Assembly: GCA_903872785.1 (NCBI GenBank)
Contig: CAIQLZ010000107.1
Span: forward strand, 1 to 10,146
Reading direction: 5' to 3'
From: Candidatus Levyibacteriota bacterium
GTDB lineage: Bacteria; Patescibacteriota; Microgenomatia; Levybacterales; UBA12049
DNA length: 10,146 bases
The position numbers and the translations under genes were made by a program. The notes beneath the pieces are model-generated. The model had not been told where the DNA came from and did no database searches. It worked only from the letters and a program-made list of their open reading frames with translations. Positions 6,298-10,146 of the stretch are shown here, piece by piece; within the stretch, counting starts at the first letter, position 1, and every line of letters starts with the position of its first letter.

Positions 6298-7248
6298 TTA
6301 TATATTTTCCATTATTGCTTTTGCAAGTTTGTCGGAATCGTGATACAGAGGAAATTGCGTATTCACAATGTCCGAAGCTATAACCTGATAACCTTTCTCC
6401 TTTTTATAATTTAACTGAACAAATTTATATTGACGTGCAAATTTTTCCGGAATGGAAACCGTAATATTGTTATTCATAAGAACGTAATCGAAAATATTTG
6501 CACCGCAATGACTGGTAATTGCTTTTATATAATCATTTATTTTATAATTTGGAGTTTCAAATAATTTATTTGCAACATTAATTATGTAAAGTTTCTTAGC
6601 CTTGGATTTTTTGATTGCATTAATAATTCTTGGAATTAAAAGGACAGGCAGAATAGTCGAATATAAATCTCCGGGCCCGGCAATAATCAAATCTGCAGAA
6701 ATTATTGCCTCGATTACTTCCTTTGAGGTTGTTGGATTGACCGGCTTTATATGAAGTTTTTCGATTGTGCCTGTAAACCTTCCCAAGTCAATATTCTCTT
6801 CACGGTCAACCCTTTCCCCAACGCTTGTTTGCGCCCATATAGAAATTGGCTCTATTGTGGCCGGTAAAATTCTTCCTTTGGTTTTAAAAAGTTTTTGCAT
6901 TTGCAGAAGTGCTTTAGAAAAATCGCCCATTACTGAAGTTAACGCAACCATCATTAGGTTCCCAAGCTTATGCCCACCAAGAGATTCTTCTCTTCCGTAT
7001 CTTTGTCCTTCAAATCTATAGGTAAGAGCTTTTTTCATCATTTCGTCAGCCTGTGACATTGCCGCTATACAACTAATTAGATCTCCGGGGGGTGGAATGC
7101 TATAAAGCCGGCGCAATCTCCCTGTCGAACCGCCATCATCCGCCATTGAAGCAACAACAGTAACTTTACCTGTATATTTTATTAAACCTTTAACTAAATT
7201 GACTGTACCGATTCCGCCTCCAAGGCAAACTATTTTTTTATCAACCAT
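6298..7248 (-). CDS. yvcK: YvcK/CofD-like gluconeogenesis factor (GlmR family)
   Basis: A 316-residue Rossmann-like protein of the YvcK/CofD family. Visible motifs are GGGIGT (10-15), ADDGGSTGRLR (36-46, with D37 and D38), PPGDLISCIAA (53-63), HKLGNL (93-98) and GPGDLYSTILP (191-201). The length is typical. In Bacillus, YvcK (GlmR) is needed for growth on gluconeogenic carbon sources and for normal cell-wall synthesis; it binds UDP-GlcNAc and acts on GlmS. That role is transferred here by family only. The CofD branch makes coenzyme F420 precursors, but the motifs and context favour YvcK. The start ATG (7246-7248) has an AGGA Shine-Dalgarno at 7257-7260 inside the preceding gene and overlaps that gene by 19 bp. 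In Bacillus the usual neighbours are rapZ and whiA; neither is here. Confidence 0.93.
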   Translation of the reverse strand: MVDKKIVCLGGGIGTVNLVKGLIKYTGKVTVVASMADDGGSTGRLRRLYSIPPPGDLISCIAAMSQADEMMKKALTYRFEGQRYGREESLGGHKLGNLMMVALTSVMGDFSKALLQMQKLFKTKGRILPATIEPISIWAQTSVGERVDREENIDLGRFTGTIEKLHIKPVNPTTSKEVIEAIISADLIIAGPGDLYSTILPVLLIPRIINAIKKSKAKKLYIINVANKLFETPNYKINDYIKAITSHCGANIFDYVLMNNNITVSIPEKFARQYKFVQLNYKKEKGYQVIASDIVNTQFPLYHDSDKLAKAIMENI

Positions 7249-7634
7249 TTTAAAAATCCTACAATAAGAGATAAAGTGACGGACGCTGCAATAAATGCAA
7301 AAAAGCCATTAACCTGTAACTTCGGAGTTACAAAGCCTAAAAATGAAAACCCTCTATGGGTAAATGCATTAATTGAAATATTGGGGACAACTACTGTTAA
7401 AAGATAAAGAATAATTGCGTTCGTTAAGAAAGAGAATAACCCGAAAGTAATTATGTTTAACGGCAAAGTAATAATATTTAAAATCGGCTTAACCAGGAAA
7501 AAAAGGATCGTCAAAACTATTCCGCCAATCAGATATTCCCCCAAACCTCCGTTTACCGTTACGCCTTCTAACGCCTGAGCAGTAATAAAAAGAGCAACGG
7601 AATAATAGATTATTCTGCGCAAAACTGACTTCAT
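7230..7634 (-). CDS. Phage-holin-4-like (YvlD-type) membrane protein
   Basis: A 134-residue protein with four predicted hydrophobic helices (about 8-22, 32-52, 56-82 and 108-130). It contains the family pattern of a Gly-rich turn, VKPILNIITLPLNIITFGLF and VNGFFAFIAASVTLSLIVGF. This matches the family named phage holin 4 superfamily (YvlD-like), which is widespread in bacterial chromosomes and mostly of unknown function. Nothing phage-related is nearby, so a lysis role should not be assumed. It is the first gene of the minus-strand operon and is preceded by a promoter whose -10 box ends 7 nt before the ATG at 7632-7634; no Shine-Dalgarno sequence is present. Confidence 0.85.
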   Translation of the reverse strand: MKSVLRRIIYYSVALFITAQALEGVTVNGGLGEYLIGGIVLTILFFLVKPILNIITLPLNIITFGLFSFLTNAIILYLLTVVVPNISINAFTHRGFSFLGFVTPKLQVNGFFAFIAASVTLSLIVGFLKWLIKK

Positions 7635-7641
7635 CTATTGA

Positions 7642-7670
7642 ATGCTATCAAACAGAAAGCTTTGTGTCAA
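7642..7670 (-). promoter_or_regulatory. Promoter of the YvlD-like/yvcK/secG/solute-binding operon
   Basis: Reading the minus strand, TTGACA (7670-7665) is followed after exactly 17 nt by TAGCAT (7647-7642). The -10 box ends 7 nt before the ATG at 7634-7632, so the transcript should start within a base or so of the start codon. The -35 is a perfect consensus. The same TTGACA-17-TAGCAT pair recurs at 8780-8808. Confidence 0.7.
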
Positions 7671-7692
7671 CGAAATGATTAGAAATTTACAC

Positions 7693-7721
7693 TTGAAATA
7701 TAGAATTTATAAAGGTATAGT
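7693..7721 (+). promoter_or_regulatory. Promoter of the DUF2130 gene
   Basis: TTGAAA (7693-7698), a 17-nt spacer, and TATAGT (7716-7721) make a near-consensus sigma70-type promoter. Only 9 nt separate the -10 box from the ATG at 7731, leaving a predicted leader of about 3 nt with no room for a ribosome binding site. Its -35 box is 22 bp from that of the opposite-facing promoter. Confidence 0.75.
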
Positions 7722-7730
7722 ATGTAGGTT

Positions 7731-8771
7731 ATGGATAAGCTGGTTTGCCCCAATTGCGGAACACAAATTCAAATAACCCAAGCCTTAAAGCAGCAATTGG
7801 AAGAAAAAATAAGAACTTCCGAAAAAGTAAAATACAAAGAAGAACTTGAAAAAGTTACAGCTCAAATTGAAGCTCAAACGAAAAAAAGACTAAGAGAAGA
7901 ATTGCAGGAACAATTAGAAAAATCGGATAAGGAGAGAAAATCTCTAGAAGAAAAACTGGCAAAAGAAGAAGAGGAAAGAGGAAAATTTGAAAAAAAGATA
8001 AAAGAAGATGCCCTAAAAAACGCTGAAGAAGAACAAAGATTAAGACTCAAAGAAAAAGATTTGCAATTAGAGGAAATCAGAAAAGTAAATGAGGACTTAA
8101 AGAGAAAATTGGAACAGGGATCACAGCAAAGACAAGGTGAAGCTCTGGAGCTGGATTTAGAAGAAAAACTTCATGCTCAGTTTCCGAATGATGAATTTCT
8201 GCCTATTCCCAAAGGCATAGAAGGAGGGGACATCTTGCAAAAAATTGTCTATCAGGGAAAAAGCGTCGGATCGATATTATGGGAAACCAAAAGAACGAAA
8301 GCCTGGAGCAATGCCTGGACGGCCAAGCTCAAGGAGGATTTAACCAGAATTAACGCATCGGAAGCAATTTTAATCTCCCAAGTTTTACCTAATAATTCCA
8401 ATAGTTTTGACAGAAAAGATGGGGTTTGGATTGCCAAATATGAACATTCAATAAGTATTGGCAGATTTGTAAGATTCCTTTTGACAAATGTTGCCATGGT
8501 CAGATCATCAAGCGCACATACGGAAGAAGAATGGATGAAAATCAGAGATTATATGATGAGCGATGCTTTCAAACACAGAATGCGGACGCACTTTGAAGTA
8601 ATCAAAGACCTGAACGAAACGTTGGATGCGGAAAAAAGAACAACTATGCTCCGCTGGAAAAAACAAGAATCAATTATAAGTAAAATAGATTCCAATACTA
8701 CGAATTTTTATGGGGAATTGAAAGCACTTGTTCCGCAACTTCCGCAAATCGAAGGCGCCGAAGGACCTTAA
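7731..8771 (+). CDS. DUF2130 protein: zinc-ribbon half, coiled coil, nuclease-like C-terminal domain
   Basis: A 346-residue cytoplasmic protein in three parts. Residues 4-11 carry LVCPNCGT (C6, C9), half of a zinc-ribbon; the second Cys pair is not obvious. Residues about 13-135 are a long Glu/Lys-rich coiled coil. Residues about 135-325 match the DUF2130 family from GEALELDLEEKL through KGIEGGDILQ, SILWETKRTKAWSNAW, AKLKEDL and DGVWI. D167 and the E185-x-K187 pair resemble the D...ExK pattern of PD-(D/E)XK nuclease-like folds. Placing this family in that fold is from memory and catalytic activity is unproven. The cellular role is unknown. The gene stands alone between a divergent promoter and the next promoter, so it is probably monocistronic. 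The start is supported by the CPNC motif directly after it and by the promoter position. Confidence 0.88.
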   Translation: MDKLVCPNCGTQIQITQALKQQLEEKIRTSEKVKYKEELEKVTAQIEAQTKKRLREELQEQLEKSDKERKSLEEKLAKEEEERGKFEKKIKEDALKNAEEEQRLRLKEKDLQLEEIRKVNEDLKRKLEQGSQQRQGEALELDLEEKLHAQFPNDEFLPIPKGIEGGDILQKIVYQGKSVGSILWETKRTKAWSNAWTAKLKEDLTRINASEAILISQVLPNNSNSFDRKDGVWIAKYEHSISIGRFVRFLLTNVAMVRSSSAHTEEEWMKIRDYMMSDAFKHRMRTHFEVIKDLNETLDAEKRTTMLRWKKQESIISKIDSNTTNFYGELKALVPQLPQIEGAEGP

Positions 8772-8779
8772 GATACCAC

Positions 8780-8808
8780 TTGACAGGACAAAAAAATAGC
8801 ATTAGCAT
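8780..8808 (+). promoter_or_regulatory. Promoter of the exported coiled-coil/membrane protein pair
   Basis: TTGACA (8780-8785), 17 nt, then TAGCAT (8803-8808). The -10 box ends 6 nt before the ATG at 8815, so the predicted transcript starts on the initiation codon. TAGCAT is tandemly repeated (8797-8802 and 8803-8808); only the second copy has the right distance. The -35 begins 8 nt after the preceding stop codon. Confidence 0.65.
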
Positions 8809-8814
8809 AAAATA

Positions 8815-9468
8815 ATGCGCCGGAAAATTTTATATACATTAGTTGCAATATTTTTATTAGGTATATCCGCTGCCAAAGTCAGTGCGCAAAATGTTACTTC
8901 GCAAAGTGCTCAAACAGGAGAAAGTGGCACAACGAAATTAGGACAACAAATACAAATAATACAAGCGCAAAAAAGAGAAGCTATTAATGCATCCCGAGAG
9001 GATATAGCCCTTATCAAAACACAAAGAGATGTGTTTAAAACGCGTCTGCAAACAATTAAAGATCAGAAGAAAAAATTACTAGTAGAACGTATTGATGCAA
9101 GGATTGCAGAGGTTAATAAAAATCAAACTTCAAAATTTTCCGAAGATCTAATTAGTATACAGGGATTTTTAGATAGAATGAGGCAAATAGCAACAGATGC
9201 TCAATCCCTATCCTTATTTAATGATGCGCAAAATGCCATTTCCACAGCTAAAAATGCTGTCGACGCTCAGGCTGCAAAAACCTATACCATGACCATTACA
9301 GAAGATGCAATGTTAAGGTTAAATGGCCAGGGAATCTTAAATGAATTCAGGCAGGATATCAACTCTGTCTATAAATTAGTTATTGACGCAAAACAAAAAG
9401 TCCAAGAGTCAAAACCGGTTGTAAACAACCTTATAAAAAAGGAAGCAACGGGCTCAGCCCAATTATAA
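8815..9468 (+). CDS. Exported alpha-helical protein of unknown function
   Basis: I do not recognise a family. The 217-residue product starts with a clear signal peptide: basic MRRK, a hydrophobic core LYTLVAIFLLGISAA, and a VSA cleavage site after residue 24. The mature part begins with a Ser/Thr/Gln-rich linker (about 25-42), then long amphipathic helices rich in Gln, Lys, Asp and Ala with coiled-coil character (about 43-115). A further helical region runs to about 205. There are no cysteines and no second membrane helix, so it is probably released or bound to other surface proteins. The start is set by the signal peptide and by the promoter just upstream; no Shine-Dalgarno is present. The next gene starts 3 nt after its stop, implying a two-gene operon. 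Confidence 0.8.
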   Translation: MRRKILYTLVAIFLLGISAAKVSAQNVTSQSAQTGESGTTKLGQQIQIIQAQKREAINASREDIALIKTQRDVFKTRLQTIKDQKKKLLVERIDARIAEVNKNQTSKFSEDLISIQGFLDRMRQIATDAQSLSLFNDAQNAISTAKNAVDAQAAKTYTMTITEDAMLRLNGQGILNEFRQDINSVYKLVIDAKQKVQESKPVVNNLIKKEATGSAQL

Positions 9469-9471
9469 AAT

Positions 9472-9840
9472 ATGGAACCCAATAACACTCAACAGCAAAA
9501 TACGCAATTAAATCAGCCAGTACAGACCGCAGATAAGAGTATGCAACCTACAGTAGATACCGCAACGCCTATAGCAAAAGATACTGGGGCAGGAAGTAAA
9601 AAAAGATTATACTTAGTGATAATCATGATTCTTTTAATACTCGGCATGGGAGCCTATCTTATTTTTGCCAAAAATCAGTTAAACAATGCCCAAAAATCAG
9701 CACTAAACAGCAGAACTGTCAATCCCGTAGCTAAACCAACAATAACGCCTACAGTAGCGCCAACAAGAATAGAGGATATAAATATAGCCAGTCCGGAAGC
9801 AGATTTAAACCAAATAGATAAAGACGTGCAGGGATTATAG
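9472..9840 (+). CDS. Small single-pass membrane protein with Pro/Thr-rich stalk, unknown function
   Basis: A 122-residue protein, family not recognised. Residues 1-42 are a low-complexity Gln/Thr/Asn-rich cytoplasmic segment. KKR (43-45) precedes one transmembrane helix (about 46-66), which by the positive-inside rule puts the C-terminus outside. Outside lie a Pro/Thr-rich stretch (KPTITPTVAPTR) and an acidic tail (SPEADLNQIDKDVQGL). Small proteins of this plan are common in Patescibacteria, as far as I recall. The ATG is 3 nt after the stop of the exported coiled-coil gene and has no Shine-Dalgarno, so it is probably translated by coupling. The two products may work together at the surface, which is inference from operon structure alone. 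Confidence 0.78.
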   Translation: MEPNNTQQQNTQLNQPVQTADKSMQPTVDTATPIAKDTGAGSKKRLYLVIIMILLILGMGAYLIFAKNQLNNAQKSALNSRTVNPVAKPTITPTVAPTRIEDINIASPEADLNQIDKDVQGL

Positions 9841-9876
9841 AACTTCTTCAAATACGGAAAGCTTCAGCCGGTTATG

Positions 9877-9891
9877 ATTAAAGGCCTTAAT
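9877..9891 (+). terminator. Weak hairpin after the small membrane protein gene
   Basis: ATTAA (9877-9881) pairs with TTAAT (9887-9891) around AGGCC, followed by TTTCTT. The centre can also be read as the palindrome AAGGCCTT. The stem is short and AT-rich, so it is only a tentative terminator; no better candidate lies between 9841 and 9900. Confidence 0.2.
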
Positions 9892-9895
9892 TTTC

Positions 9896-9924
9896 TTGAC
9901 AACCTTACCCGCAAAATCCATACT
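9896..9924 (+). promoter_or_regulatory. Candidate promoter upstream of the prepilin-like gene
   Basis: TTGACA (9896-9901), a 17-nt spacer, and CATACT (9919-9924). If used, the mRNA would start near 9931 and carry a leader of about 110 nt before the ATG at 10042, unlike the leaderless arrangement elsewhere in the window. The -10 is a 4/6 match. The rest of the 201-bp spacer shows only short out-of-frame openings and no other clear signal. Confidence 0.4.
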
Positions 9925-10041
9925 AATCATAGATGTGTTCTGGGGTTTTCTATGGCAAGATTTGGAATTTTCTCATTTACCAGATGCAATTCCCGTCCTA
10001 AGCATAATGTAATAAGATAATTGAAATGGCGATGGATTTAA

Positions 10042-10146
10042 ATGAACAAAATAAAAACCGTTATTTCTAAATTTAGCCATTTTACCCGGCAGCATTTTAA
10101 TGTTGGTTTTACCCTTATCGAACTTCTGGTAGTAATAGCCATACTC
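10042..10146 (+). CDS. Type IV prepilin/pseudopilin-like protein, N-terminus (partial)
   Basis: The first 35 codons are present and the gene runs off the right edge. The product starts with a basic 22-residue leader (MNKIKTVISKFSHFTRQHFN, then VG). It is followed by the prepilin motif G|FTLIELLVVIAIL, with Gly22 as the prepilin-peptidase site, Phe23 as the first mature residue and the conserved Glu at mature position 5. Such proteins are cleaved and N-methylated by PilD-type peptidase and assembled into type IV pili or type II secretion pseudopili. The leader is longer than the classic 6-8 residues. ATG 10042 directly follows an in-frame TAA, so the start cannot lie further upstream; only a weak GGA (10034-10036) is available as a ribosome binding site. 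Major pilin, minor pilin and pseudopilin cannot be told apart from this fragment. Confidence 0.9.
   Translation, partial: MNKIKTVISKFSHFTRQHFNVGFTLIELLVVIAIL

Noticed and set aside
6767..7021. Plus-strand open frame inside yvcK, and a minus-strand frame at 8252-8497 inside the DUF2130 gene
   Set aside because: Both are antisense to conserved family motifs and have no start signals of their own.
7230..7634. Prophage or lysis cassette suggested by the holin-like family name
   Set aside because: The family is common in chromosomes as YvlD-like proteins, and no endolysin, integrase or phage structural gene is present.
9933..10001. Tiny 22-codon frame (ATG at 9933) just downstream of the candidate promoter at 9896-9924
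   Set aside because: It is too short, hydrophobic and without known similarity. The nearby -10-like positions make the ATG look attractive only by coincidence.
1..10146. CRISPR array, insertion sequence or transposase, toxin-antitoxin pair
   Set aside because: No regularly spaced direct repeats, no transposase motifs, no terminal inverted repeats with target duplications and no small toxin-like gene pair were found.

Overview
The window looks like chromosome from a small-genome bacterium of the Candidate Phyla Radiation (Patescibacteria), most likely Microgenomates-like. The reasons are an AT-rich, tightly packed layout, short versions of familiar proteins, membrane-anchored exported proteins without lipoboxes, small single-helix proteins with a Pro/Thr-rich stalk, and a type IV prepilin. 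This placement is an inference; no rRNA or marker tree is available here. The code is standard: conserved genes are intact with TGA as a stop.

Layout. (1) 1-1437: 3' half of uvrA, cut by the left edge. (2) 1438-1680: a 243-bp spacer with inverted repeats, what looks like a decayed minus-strand coding remnant, and a promoter. (3) 1681-4723: an exported, membrane-anchored transglutaminase-like protein overlapping by about 80 bp a short uvrC that starts at a TTG with a strong internal ribosome binding site. (4) 4712-7634, minus strand: an operon of a YvlD-like four-helix membrane protein, yvcK, secG and an anchored family 5 solute-binding protein. It meets uvrC tail to tail with a 12-bp overlap. 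(5) 7635-7730: a compact divergent double promoter. (6) 7731-8771: a zinc-ribbon/coiled-coil DUF2130 protein. (7) 8815-9840: an exported coiled-coil protein and a single-pass membrane protein, both unrecognised. (8) 10042-10146: the start of a type IV prepilin-like gene, cut by the right edge.

How the genes work together. uvrA and uvrC belong to nucleotide excision repair; no uvrB is visible. secG serves Sec export, which the transglutaminase, the solute-binding protein and the 8815 product would need. yvcK is tied to central carbon and cell-wall precursor metabolism. The right end looks like a cell-surface block.

The most striking recurrent signal is promoter placement. Four transcription units have a -35/-10 pair whose -10 box ends only 6-9 nt before the start codon, so their mRNAs are predicted to be leaderless or nearly so. 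Internal operon genes such as uvrC and yvcK use Shine-Dalgarno sequences instead. I found no clear evidence of a new defence system, CRISPR array or mobile element. The best candidates for something undescribed are the spacer element at 1442-1621 and the surface-protein block at the right end.
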